DNA of 39,613 bases from a virus. Both the position numbers and the translations under genes were made by a program. Numbering within the stretch: position 1 is the stretch's first letter; every line of letters starts with the position of its first letter. This document shows, in pieces, positions 17,168 through 24,114 of this stretch. The stretch lies in the IMG/VR virus record IMGVR_UViG_3300042566_000696, positions 1 to 39,613 of that record. One strand, written 5' to 3'. Under the pieces are notes generated by a model that was given only the letters and a program-made list of their open reading frames with translations, did not search any database and had not been told where the DNA came from.

Positions 17168-17752
17168 TTATTTATAAGGAGAGCCACCTACCCAAAGTAC
17201 TAAACTTTTACGAACACCTTTGGTTACAGGTGTTACTCTATGTAATAAAAATGATGGAAATAAAACGGCTGCTCCTTTTTGTTTTGGCATTGTTTTAAAA
17301 TCACCACCAGACCACAATTCCAAATCACCACCTTCGTACTCATTTGGGTCTGATAATTGAATTGTAATGCTTATTTTTCTGTGATTTATACTACCCGGTC
17401 CAATATCAGTATGCCAATTATAGTGGCCACCTCCCTCATAGTATTCAGTATATTGTATTGAATCTATAATAGAATGTAGATTAAATTTCCATATTGCGTT
17501 ATTTGCTTCTATTGATAAATCTCTTATTCTATCATATACCCAAGCAGATTGACCATCGTGGTGCATCCATTTAATTTTAGATTTTCTAAATTCATTTGTA
17601 TCACCTGCAAATGTACTTGCAGTTTCAAAACTATAACACTTTTGTAAATTACTTATCCATTCTAATTCCTGCTCATTAAATGCAAAATCAAATGAATAAT
17701 AATTGGTTTGGTCTATTGTATTATCAATACCATATAGTGGGTATAAATCCAT
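17168..17752 (-). CDS. 2-oxoglutarate/Fe(II)-dependent oxygenase, PiuC / prolyl-4-hydroxylase-like (copy 2)
   Basis: A 194-residue double-stranded beta-helix oxygenase. The iron triad is visible as H114-x-D116 (YNWHTDIGPG) and H171 (LLHRVTPVTKGVRKS), with R181 placed to bind the 2-oxoglutarate carboxylate. YEGGDLELW and VLFPS(F/S)LLHRVTPVT are hallmarks of the PKHD/P4H-type family. These enzymes hydroxylate an amino-acid side chain or small molecule using O2 and 2-oxoglutarate. It is a tandem paralogue of the next gene upstream, with near-identical C-terminal halves. The context (collagen-like fibres, glycosyltransferases) suggests hydroxylation of a fibre residue, possibly creating an attachment point for sugar or sulfate. 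This is untested; nutrient-scavenging or nucleic-acid roles are alternatives. Confidence 0.87.
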   Translation of the reverse strand: MDLYPLYGIDNTIDQTNYYSFDFAFNEQELEWISNLQKCYSFETASTFAGDTNEFRKSKIKWMHHDGQSAWVYDRIRDLSIEANNAIWKFNLHSIIDSIQYTEYYEGGGHYNWHTDIGPGSINHRKISITIQLSDPNEYEGGDLELWSGGDFKTMPKQKGAAVLFPSFLLHRVTPVTKGVRKSLVLWVGGSPYK

Positions 17753-17761
17753 ATTTATTTT

Positions 17762-18382
17762 TTATCTAAATGTAGTACCACCTACCCAAAGTACTAAACT
17801 TTTACGAACTCCTTTAGTTACGGGTGTTATTCTGTGCATTAAGTAGCTTGGGAACATTACTACTGCTCCCTTTTGTCTTGGTGCTTTGATTGGTTCTTTA
17901 CCACCTGCCCATATTTCTAAATCACCACCCTCATAATCATCAGGGTCAGATAATTGAACTGTAATACTAATTTTACGATGGTTTAATGGATGTGGACCAA
18001 CATCTAAATGCCAATCATATCCACCTTCTTCTTCACCATTATATTCAGTATATTGTATAGCATCTTTAATATGGGATAAATCAAATTTCCAAAGATTAAA
18101 ATTTGCTTCCATTGCTTGTTGTATTAATTTATAATAAATCCACTCCGTCTTGTCTGCTTCCGGAATCATCCATTTGATATTGGATTTTCTAACAGAATTT
18201 TCTTCTTTTTGACTATTATTAAATTCTATTTCATTTTGTGTAAGTGCCTCTTGAAATTCATACAATTTTGAAATTCGTAACACATTACGGATTTCTACAT
18301 TACTAAATCCCTTTTCAAACCAATAATAATCTATTTGATTTAATGATGGGTTTTGTGGGAAAATTGGGTAAAATTCTAACAT
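17762..18382 (-). CDS. 2-oxoglutarate/Fe(II)-dependent oxygenase, PiuC / prolyl-4-hydroxylase-like (copy 1)
   Basis: A 206-residue paralogue of the next gene. The triad is H125-x-D127 (YDWHLDVGPHPLNHRK) and H183 (LMHRITPVTKGVRK), with R193 for 2-oxoglutarate. The core also has ISITVQLSDPDDYEGGDLEIW. The N-terminal ~70 residues differ more, including a Glu/Gln/Asn-rich insert near 50-65, so the two copies probably act on different substrates or positions. It lies 6 nt after the sulfotransferase stop codon and 9 nt before its sister gene. A role in modifying virion proteins is inferred from context only. Confidence 0.87.
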   Translation of the reverse strand: MLEFYPIFPQNPSLNQIDYYWFEKGFSNVEIRNVLRISKLYEFQEALTQNEIEFNNSQKEENSVRKSNIKWMIPEADKTEWIYYKLIQQAMEANFNLWKFDLSHIKDAIQYTEYNGEEEGGYDWHLDVGPHPLNHRKISITVQLSDPDDYEGGDLEIWAGGKEPIKAPRQKGAVVMFPSYLMHRITPVTKGVRKSLVLWVGGTTFR

Positions 18383-18388
18383 AATTTA

Positions 18389-19210
18389 TTATTTTGAGTA
18401 ATTAAAATATTTATAAAACCATTGATATTTTTGATATATATAATTTGATGCATGCTCACCAATAACATCAATATAATCTTCGTTGGGTGGAGTAAAGTTT
18501 TTTCTTATTGTGTGGTCAGCATATGGGCCAAATACTTGGTCATTTTCGTGTGTTATTTGTTCAATATTATTAAAATCATGCTCATAATAGGGTATTTCTA
18601 AATATTCATATAGTTCTTCCATAGTTTCTGTTGGAAATTTACAGAAATCTTCAAACTTTATAAAATGAATATGTTTATCATTGCCATCTAAAATACATTG
18701 CCATAAATTTTCTAATGGTAAATCAATCATTGGCTTTTGTATCATATCATCAATTCTAGTAATAACGGAATTTCCTTTTGGAAATTTATAATCAGTTACA
18801 TTAAAATCCTTTAGTGGGTTTGCTTTATATTTTTTTTCCATAGATGAAAATATACTGCGTAAATCCCTAACCATAACCACTATTTTTGGATTTGGGTCAT
18901 ATGCATTAATAAAATCATATTCGCCATGCCAACCTCTAAACTTATCTATTGCATATGGTTTATCCGTCAAACCACTATAATACCCATTTATTCCATTCTT
19001 TAAAAAAGAACTGAATCCTGGTAATAATTCATTTTGATTTTGAGCTTGAAAAAGTATATGATTTGTAAATAAATTTCTACATTCCAACATCATAGTAAAC
19101 ATACCAGATGTTGGAGACGGGAAAATATCAGGATTTTGACCTAATATATTTTGCAATAAAGTAGAACCACTTCTTGGGAAAGAAGCATTATAAAACACTC
19201 TTTTAATCAT
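18389..19210 (-). CDS. PAPS-dependent sulfotransferase
   Basis: A 273-residue cytosolic sulfotransferase. Residues 11-20 (FPRSGSTLLQ) form the 5'-phosphosulfate-binding loop that contacts PAPS, and KIVVMVRDLRSIFSSM (110-124) is the 3'-phosphate-binding strand with R115 and S119. Later IHFIKFEDFCKFP is the usual segment preceding the helical C-terminus. The length is normal for the family. It would transfer sulfate to a hydroxyl on sugar or Tyr/Ser. An APS-kinase-like gene two genes upstream could supply PAPS. It is the first gene of the modification operon, has a variant late element 21 nt upstream, and is 6 nt from the first oxygenase gene. Confidence 0.88.
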   Translation of the reverse strand: MIKRVFYNASFPRSGSTLLQNILGQNPDIFPSPTSGMFTMMLECRNLFTNHILFQAQNQNELLPGFSSFLKNGINGYYSGLTDKPYAIDKFRGWHGEYDFINAYDPNPKIVVMVRDLRSIFSSMEKKYKANPLKDFNVTDYKFPKGNSVITRIDDMIQKPMIDLPLENLWQCILDGNDKHIHFIKFEDFCKFPTETMEELYEYLEIPYYEHDFNNIEQITHENDQVFGPYADHTIRKNFTPPNEDYIDVIGEHASNYIYQKYQWFYKYFNYSK

Positions 19211-19231
19211 TATAGATTTGATATATTATCT

Positions 19232-19240
19232 TACAAATAT
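19232..19240 (-). promoter_or_regulatory. candidate promoter element (variant ATATTTGTA) before the modification operon
   Basis: Gene-sense GGTATATTTGTAA; TATATTTG is an exact match to a Bacteroidetes -7 box (TAnnTTTG). It lies 21 nt before the sulfotransferase start, the same spacing as the ATATTTATA family, with one mismatch to that family. Confidence 0.45.
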
Positions 19241-19270
19241 ACCACTTTTTTATTTAATAACCAAATTATT

Positions 19271-19747
19271 CTATGGATTGTTTTCTTCCGTTGGATTTAA
19301 ACTTTCATCAATTGGTGGATATTCACCTGGCTCTTCATATATCCATTTACGTCTTCTTTCAGCCCATATCCAATAATCGTGTCCACCAACAGGTACTTCT
19401 GGTTTTGCATATTCGGGTTTTAATTGCCAAGTGAATGTTGTTCTATTTAATTCCCAAGCTGGTTCTGTTGAACCTTCAAGAACTTCTTCAGGAGTTGCCA
19501 TTCTTGGTTCTTTTGCATAAAACGCATCAGCTTCCGCATCATAGTAACCACCAACCCCTGCAAAGTTATAACGTAATGGTGGTTTGTATGTACCGCCTTC
19601 TGGAGTAAAATATTGACCACCATATGTATTGTAAGATGTTTGTATCCACAATGCAGGGTCTCCGTGTCTTCCAGAATCAATATCAGCTTGTTCTGCTACA
19701 ATTACCTCTGTTACTCTACCGTCTTCTACTTTTGCAAAATGTCCCAT
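19271..19747 (-). CDS. phage fibre-associated protein of the 'GHFAKV...WIQTSYN' type, function unknown
   Basis: A 158-residue soluble protein. It begins MGHFAKVEDGRVTEVIVAEQ and continues WIQTSYNT, LRYNFAGVGGYYDAEADAFY and WELNRTTFTWQLKP. I recall similar short proteins in T4-like cyanophages and pelagiphages near fibre genes, where they are annotated hypothetical or structural. The WIQTSYN and YDAEADAF motifs are typical of them. It is rich in Pro, Tyr and Trp and has no signal or membrane segment. It lies 24 nt after the glycine-rich adhesin gene and is likely co-transcribed with it. A role in fibre assembly or as a fibre tip is inferred from position. Confidence 0.75.
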   Translation of the reverse strand: MGHFAKVEDGRVTEVIVAEQADIDSGRHGDPALWIQTSYNTYGGQYFTPEGGTYKPPLRYNFAGVGGYYDAEADAFYAKEPRMATPEEVLEGSTEPAWELNRTTFTWQLKPEYAKPEVPVGGHDYWIWAERRRKWIYEEPGEYPPIDESLNPTEENNP

Positions 19748-19771
19748 ATTATATTTTTACTTTTAATTTTA

Positions 19772-20704
19772 TTATGTCCATCTAATAACAACTTTTCCAC
19801 TACCACCATTAGCAGCACGTGGTGAACCAGTCCATTTATCAACTGCACCGCCACCGGCTCCACCACCAGTATTAGGCGTGCCATCCGATGCATTGTTACC
19901 ACCCGGATTAGCTCCAGTACATCCTCTACCTCCACCACCTGGTCCGCCGTATCCAGAAGGAATATTATTATATCCAGAGCCGCCTCCGCCTCCGCCTACT
20001 TGCCAACCCGTTGGTCCTCCTGATGCAAAGTATGAACCTCCACTACCACCTGGACCTCCGCCATCACCTTGTCTTCCGTTTCCAGCACTAGCACGTCCTC
20101 CGCCGCCACCAGAACCTGAACCGCCTCCACCGCCTGGTCCGCCAGGGTTTCCTTGTGTTCCAGTACCAGCTCCTCCTCCGTAGTTACCACGAGAACCTCC
20201 TCCACCTGAACCACCTTGTCCAGCTGCTCCCCAACCCCAAGTACCACCGCCACCGCCTGTTGCACCTACGTTTCCTATGGCTGAATTATTACCATTTTGC
20301 GCAGTTCCATCTACACCGGCACCACCACCACCAACAGTAACACCAACTGGAGAAGCTATATAATAAGTTGTTTCAACTACACCACCAGCACCACCACCAC
20401 CTCCGGTATTTGAATCAACACCACCGCCTCCGCCTCCACCAGCTACTACTAATACACCAAATGTTTTTCCACCACCAGTTAAAAATGCGCCAGGTGAGTT
20501 CCACTCTGCGTAGTTATGTCCACCAGAGTTAAATGTGTATGCTTGTTGTGGGTTAGCAAAAAATGATGAATATCCGTGAAAATCACTCATTCTATCCGGT
20601 TGTGCAAACCCTACTTGAGATGATAATGTGCGTAATGAGTTAGAAGCAGATGATATTTCTGCTTTAATTTGCGATATGGATATTGTTCCGGTTGGTAATG
20701 GCAT
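19772..20704 (-). CDS. glycine-rich tail adhesin (polyglycine repeat fibre tip)
   Basis: A 310-residue protein. Residues 1-60 (TISISQIKAEI...DRMSDFHGYS) look like an attachment segment. Residues ~60-85 include FGVLVVAGGGGGGG, the start of the glycine-rich domain of many phage fibres. About 200 residues of Gly-rich runs follow (GGGGG, GGPGGGGG, GGSGGGG) broken by Asn, Ser, Thr and aromatics. The end SGKVVIRWT closes the domain as a final strand. T-even gp38 adhesins use comparable glycine-rich motifs, packed as polyglycine-II helices, to present hypervariable receptor loops; homology is not implied. A late element lies 20 nt upstream, within the end of the kinase gene. Confidence 0.85.
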   Translation of the reverse strand: MPLPTGTISISQIKAEISSASNSLRTLSSQVGFAQPDRMSDFHGYSSFFANPQQAYTFNSGGHNYAEWNSPGAFLTGGGKTFGVLVVAGGGGGGGVDSNTGGGGGAGGVVETTYYIASPVGVTVGGGGAGVDGTAQNGNNSAIGNVGATGGGGGTWGWGAAGQGGSGGGGSRGNYGGGAGTGTQGNPGGPGGGGGSGSGGGGGRASAGNGRQGDGGGPGGSGGSYFASGGPTGWQVGGGGGGSGYNNIPSGYGGPGGGGRGCTGANPGGNNASDGTPNTGGGAGGGAVDKWTGSPRAANGGSGKVVIRWT

Positions 20705-20723
20705 AATATAATAATTTATTTAA

Positions 20724-21152
20724 CTATAAATATAAAACTTTTTTAATTTGTCTAAATGTTTCACGCGGAGAACCATCTGTACAAACTGAAATAAAGTTAT
20801 TTAATGGTTCTTCGTAATCAATAGCAAAATAGTTTTCTCTACCTCTTTCTTTTGTAGTGTAAAGGTATATTTCTTTTACAATACAATCTTTTTTTAACTC
20901 CTCTCTTAACTCTCTATATGGTGCAACCATAGATATAACAACACTATGATTTTCAGAGTCTAAATAACGAGCTACATCAAATGCTTTTTGGATATTTCTT
21001 AATCTACCTTCTTTTGTATAATCGGTATTTGGAAATATCGTTCTCATCTTATCACCATCTATATGAAACATATGGTTTCCAAGATATTTCTTTAACATTT
21101 CAGCCATTGTAGTCTTTCCACTTCCCGGCTGTCCTATGAACAAATAAATCAT
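20724..21152 (-). CDS. adenylylsulfate (APS) kinase-like P-loop kinase
   Basis: A 142-residue P-loop kinase. Walker A is GQPGSGKT (7-14). HIDGDKMR (30-37) matches the DGDxxR of APS kinases, EGRLRNIQKAFDVARYL (49-64) matches the R-xx-N-(I/V) APS-binding helix, and VVISMVAPYRELR (71-83) matches the family's S-(P/A)xxxxR strand. APS kinase phosphorylates APS to PAPS, the sulfate donor. At 142 residues it is shorter than cellular CysC (about 180-200), lacking part of the lid. It could work with the sulfotransferase encoded nearby. The alternative is a general polynucleotide- or gluconate-type kinase, but the DGD and RxxN motifs favour APS kinase. It is preceded by an AT-rich leader without an exact late element. 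Confidence 0.75.
   Translation of the reverse strand: MIYLFIGQPGSGKTTMAEMLKKYLGNHMFHIDGDKMRTIFPNTDYTKEGRLRNIQKAFDVARYLDSENHSVVISMVAPYRELREELKKDCIVKEIYLYTTKERGRENYFAIDYEEPLNNFISVCTDGSPRETFRQIKKVLYL
20725..20733 (-). promoter_or_regulatory. candidate late promoter element (ATATTTATA) before the glycine-rich adhesin
   Basis: Gene-sense ATATTTATA, 20 nt before the adhesin start, overlapping the last codons of the APS-kinase-like gene (Leu-Tyr-Leu-stop). Keeping the element inside a coding region suggests function. Confidence 0.55.
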
Positions 21153-21213
21153 AACTCTATAATTTTAATAATAAACATAAAGTTACGATTTATTTTTCAT
21201 TTTTCCAAATTAT

Positions 21214-23160
21214 TTAAGATTTTAATGAGTCAATTTCAGCTTTCAATTCTTTGATTGCTTCTATAATAAGTGGAACAATCTTTTCGTATTTAACCGTTAA
21301 GTAATTCTCGCCTGATTTAGAAATGATTTCACCACTTTCTAATACTAATCTATCTATTGGTGCTAATACTACTACCTCTGGTAATACAGATTGTACCTCT
21401 TGTGCCGATACTCCGACTTGTGATTCATCTGTTGTATATCCCAATGATTTAGCCACATCACTATTTGTATAGTGGAAACCATTCAATTGTTGTACTTTTG
21501 ATAATGCGTTTTCTATATTACCAATTCGTATCTTCAATCTATCATCGGATGAGTATGCAGTAATATCACCCGTTGCAGTAATAGCACCTTGTACTGCTAT
21601 ACCACCAGTGAATGTACCACCACCGAATGGGTTACCAGATGGGCCAGTTGGGCCGGTTGAACCATTTGGACCGGTTGGTCCTTGTCTACCTTGTGGACCA
21701 GTTGGTCCAGCACCACCAGTTGGGCCAGTACCACCAGTTGGTCCTTGATTACCTTGTGGTCCATTTGCTCCGTTTGAACCATTTGGTCCTTGTGCTCCCG
21801 ATGTACCTGATGTAGCTGCGGTGTATGATGTTCCGTTTATAGTTAAATTACCAACTACACCAATTGAACCAGATACTCCAAGAGAACCAGTTATTTGTGT
21901 TGCTGATACTATGTTTACTAATGTACCACTATCTGTGATATTTGAGTTAGCAACGTGCTCTCTACCACCACCTTTTAATAATGTATTAGCCGAAGGATAT
22001 GTTTCATTACCTAAATCGTTATATGTTTCTGGTCCTACCAAAAATACAGATGATGTTACAATAGTACCATCTCCTCTGTGTACAAATATAAATTCATCTA
22101 AAACTGAATCATAAAGGAATGAACCAGAACCACCAGTTGAACCACTATCTACTGAACGTATACCTGAAAATCTTACTGCTGGTGTATCTGTATTTAATAT
22201 TACTGTGTTTGTCCCAATACTTACCGCAGATGCAGTAATGTTTTGTAATGAAGATGAACCTTGTACTACTAAATTTGAACTTACAAAAAGAGAACCAGTA
22301 ATTACCTGTGTTCCAGTGAATGTATTATCACCACTTAATTTAGCGTATGTTGTTACTGCACTACCACTGTAAGCGGATGCCGAAGCAAATGCTCCAGCTG
22401 CTGCTTGCGTAGCAGTTGTGATATTATCAGTCTGTGTATTGTTTGTTGTTGCAATACTTGCACTTAAAAGTGCTTGTCCAAAATCGGATGCTGATATTGC
22501 AGATGCTACCGAACTACTTATTGCATACGAACCAGTTGCTGCTTCTAATGTACCTAATCTAGTATTAGCTGATTGTGTGTAAGAGTTAAATGAACCAGTT
22601 GTTACATAAATTTCTGCTACACCCGCCGAAGATGAATTAGCTACTTGTTGAGTAACGTTTCCATTATTATCTACTACGTTGATTGAACCAGTTGTGATTT
22701 GAATATTACCAATTTGAATACCACCACCTGCAATACCATTGATTGTAGTTACTACTTGATTAGTAGTTGGGTCTACCATTTTAATGGAAGCAGTAGAAAT
22801 GTAAAGGTCTCTCCACATTTTTGCTGAACTACCCAAATCAAATGCGTTGTCAACAGATGGGATAAGAGATGAACTTAAACTAGCTACAACATTTACACTA
22901 TCGGATGTATTATCACCAATTGTAATGTTTCCACCTAATGTAAGGTTTCCATCAACTTTTGCGTTTCCTGTAATGTTTAATGATGAACCCGATATTCCAC
23001 CGAATACAGCACTACTACCAGTACCTGCTATTGCTAATGTTACATCACCACCGTCTAATCCGATTTGTAATGTTTGTAATGTCGTGTTTACGAATGGTTC
23101 TCCGAATGCTAATGAGCCGGATTTTTGTGCGGTTGTACCGCGTCTAAATTTAAGTGCCAT
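21214..23160 (-). CDS. tail fibre with RRG anchor, TGS beta repeats, collagen-like segment and S74 chaperone
   Basis: A 648-residue fibre. The anchor (1-45) is LKFRRGTTAQ...LAFGEPFVNTT, like that of the giant fibre. Residues 50-360 are Ser/Thr-rich beta and coiled repeats, including the cassette VVQGSSSLQNITASAVSIGTN shared with the 1006-residue fibre. Residues ~455-515 are collagen-like (GPNG, GPTG, GRQG). [20 protein letters not shown] then leads to an S74 chaperone with SDDRLK, VGVSAQEVQSVLPEVV and a final helix (EAIKELKAEIDSL). The linker-plus-chaperone part is nearly the same as in the 274-residue fibre, showing domain exchange between genes 20 kb apart. Role: trimeric tail fibre; the chaperone is probably removed by self-cleavage. 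Confidence 0.88.
   Translation of the reverse strand: MALKFRRGTTAQKSGSLAFGEPFVNTTLQTLQIGLDGGDVTLAIAGTGSSAVFGGISGSSLNITGNAKVDGNLTLGGNITIGDNTSDSVNVVASLSSSLIPSVDNAFDLGSSAKMWRDLYISTASIKMVDPTTNQVVTTINGIAGGGIQIGNIQITTGSINVVDNNGNVTQQVANSSSAGVAEIYVTTGSFNSYTQSANTRLGTLEAATGSYAISSSVASAISASDFGQALLSASIATTNNTQTDNITTATQAAAGAFASASAYSGSAVTTYAKLSGDNTFTGTQVITGSLFVSSNLVVQGSSSLQNITASAVSIGTNTVILNTDTPAVRFSGIRSVDSGSTGGSGSFLYDSVLDEFIFVHRGDGTIVTSSVFLVGPETYNDLGNETYPSANTLLKGGGREHVANSNITDSGTLVNIVSATQITGSLGVSGSIGVVGNLTINGTSYTAATSGTSGAQGPNGSNGANGPQGNQGPTGGTGPTGGAGPTGPQGRQGPTGPNGSTGPTGPSGNPFGGGTFTGGIAVQGAITATGDITAYSSDDRLKIRIGNIENALSKVQQLNGFHYTNSDVAKSLGYTTDESQVGVSAQEVQSVLPEVVVLAPIDRLVLESGEIISKSGENYLTVKYEKIVPLIIEAIKELKAEIDSLKS
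21633..21813. repeat. collagen-like Gly-X-Y coding repeat in the 648-aa fibre
   Basis: Repeats encode GPTG, GPQG and GPNG triplets, with a GGTGPTGGAGPTG duplication. The codon choice for Gly-Pro (GGxCCA-type) is the same as in the other collagen blocks. Confidence 0.82.
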
Positions 23161-23190
23161 CTAGTTTACCTTTTTTTAGTTATGTACCCC

Positions 23191-23199
23191 TATAAATAT
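23191..23199 (-). promoter_or_regulatory. candidate late promoter element (ATATTTATA) before the 648-aa fibre
   Basis: Gene-sense ATATTTATA preceded by an A-rich run (AAAAAACTCT), 30 nt before the start codon at 23160. Confidence 0.55.
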
Positions 23200-23213
23200 A
23201 GAGTTTTTTTTTA

Positions 23214-23981
23214 TTAAGTATTAAAATCTAAATCACCATCGTTATTTATATATTTAGCAAGATGCATATAGTTTGCGGTAATACTACCCGTTGTTATATT
23301 CATTGTATTTACGCTCATAGATAAATAAGTTGTACCTGCAATTATTACTTGCATTGAATCAGTTTGTGCAACTATTTGAGTATTTGATGTTAAATCTTCT
23401 ACAAACCCAACAGTACCTGCTACTGATGGTTCTAAATTAAAATCAAATGTATTATTACCACCAGCAGATGCACTAACTATTCTAGCATCCAATGATGAAC
23501 TGAAATCGGTTAGATTACCCACACCCGTAAATGTAGATGCTGATACTGAACCAGTCACATTTACTGAACCTGTAAATGAATGTATATCATCCAATGTATC
23601 ACCAAACTTTGTTGAACCCGATTGGTAAATTACAGATGATGAAACTACTGATATATTGAATTGTCTTGCATTAATTGCTCCTAATACCGTCAATTCATCT
23701 GTTACTAATTGAGAGCCACTAATGATGGTTGTCCCGTGATTTACGGTAAGAGTATCATTAACTTTTAGTGAGGAGAATGAACCAGTCCCATTTAGAGTTA
23801 GGGAACCTGTAATTGTTGAATTTGTTGTTAAGATTTCTTGTATTGACTCAACTGAACCTGAACGCTTAAAGAATACTTTACCATCGTAAGTATTGATTGC
23901 TACCTCTCCCAAGTTCAAAGAACCAGTATCCGGCACTTTTCCAGCTAAACCGGAACGCTTTAGTATAATGTTTTGAGCCAT
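23214..23981 (-). CDS. short tail fibre protein with KRSG/GE anchor
   Basis: This 255-residue protein is built like the N-terminal part of the longer fibres. The anchor (1-45) reads IILKRSGLAGK...LNLGEVAINTYDGKVFF, close to the next gene's anchor. Residues ~50-160 carry TGSLTL-type strands and a QSGSTKFGDTLDDIHSFTGSV module also found in the giant and 274-residue fibres. Residues ~165-255 are a Ser/Asn-rich C-terminal region (FDFNLEPSVAGTVGF, then a beta segment). It has neither collagen repeats nor an S74 chaperone, so it may form a short spike or a connector. It has its own ATATTTATA element, unusually far (55 nt) upstream. Confidence 0.82.
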   Translation of the reverse strand: MAQNIILKRSGLAGKVPDTGSLNLGEVAINTYDGKVFFKRSGSVESIQEILTTNSTITGSLTLNGTGSFSSLKVNDTLTVNHGTTIISGSQLVTDELTVLGAINARQFNISVVSSSVIYQSGSTKFGDTLDDIHSFTGSVNVTGSVSASTFTGVGNLTDFSSSLDARIVSASAGGNNTFDFNLEPSVAGTVGFVEDLTSNTQIVAQTDSMQVIIAGTTYLSMSVNTMNITTGSITANYMHLAKYINNDGDLDFNT

Positions 23982-24036
23982 ATGTATGGAACTAATTGGT
24001 GTTATTTAACAAGAAAAATGTAGTATATACTACCTA

Positions 24037-24045
24037 TATAAATAT
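24037..24045 (-). promoter_or_regulatory. candidate late promoter element (ATATTTATA) before the 255-aa fibre
   Basis: Gene-sense ATATATTTATATAGG, 55 nt before the start codon, just after the terminator of the upstream gene. Confidence 0.5.
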
Positions 24046-24050
24046 ATAAT

Positions 24051-24081
24051 AAAAAATAAAACCCTCCAAAATTTGGAAGGT
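24051..24081 (-). terminator. intrinsic terminator after the 210-aa fibre gene
   Basis: In the gene sense ACCTTCCAAA pairs with TTTGGAGGGT (one mismatch), followed by TTTATTTTTTATT. It lies about 35 nt past the stop codon at 24115. Confidence 0.75.
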
Positions 24082-24114
24082 CCTATCTTACTTTACCTTT
24101 TAATAAATAATTTT

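Noticed and set aside
17167-17187. GTG start extending the 304-aa glycosyltransferase by seven residues
   Set aside because: It would overlap the oxygenase gene by 20 nt and has no RBS. The ATG one base after the upstream stop fits the spacing of this operon.
19878-20183. Proline-rich plus-strand frame opposite the glycine-rich adhesin
   Set aside because: Poly-Pro is the direct antisense of poly-Gly codons. The minus-strand protein has proper start, end and family pattern.
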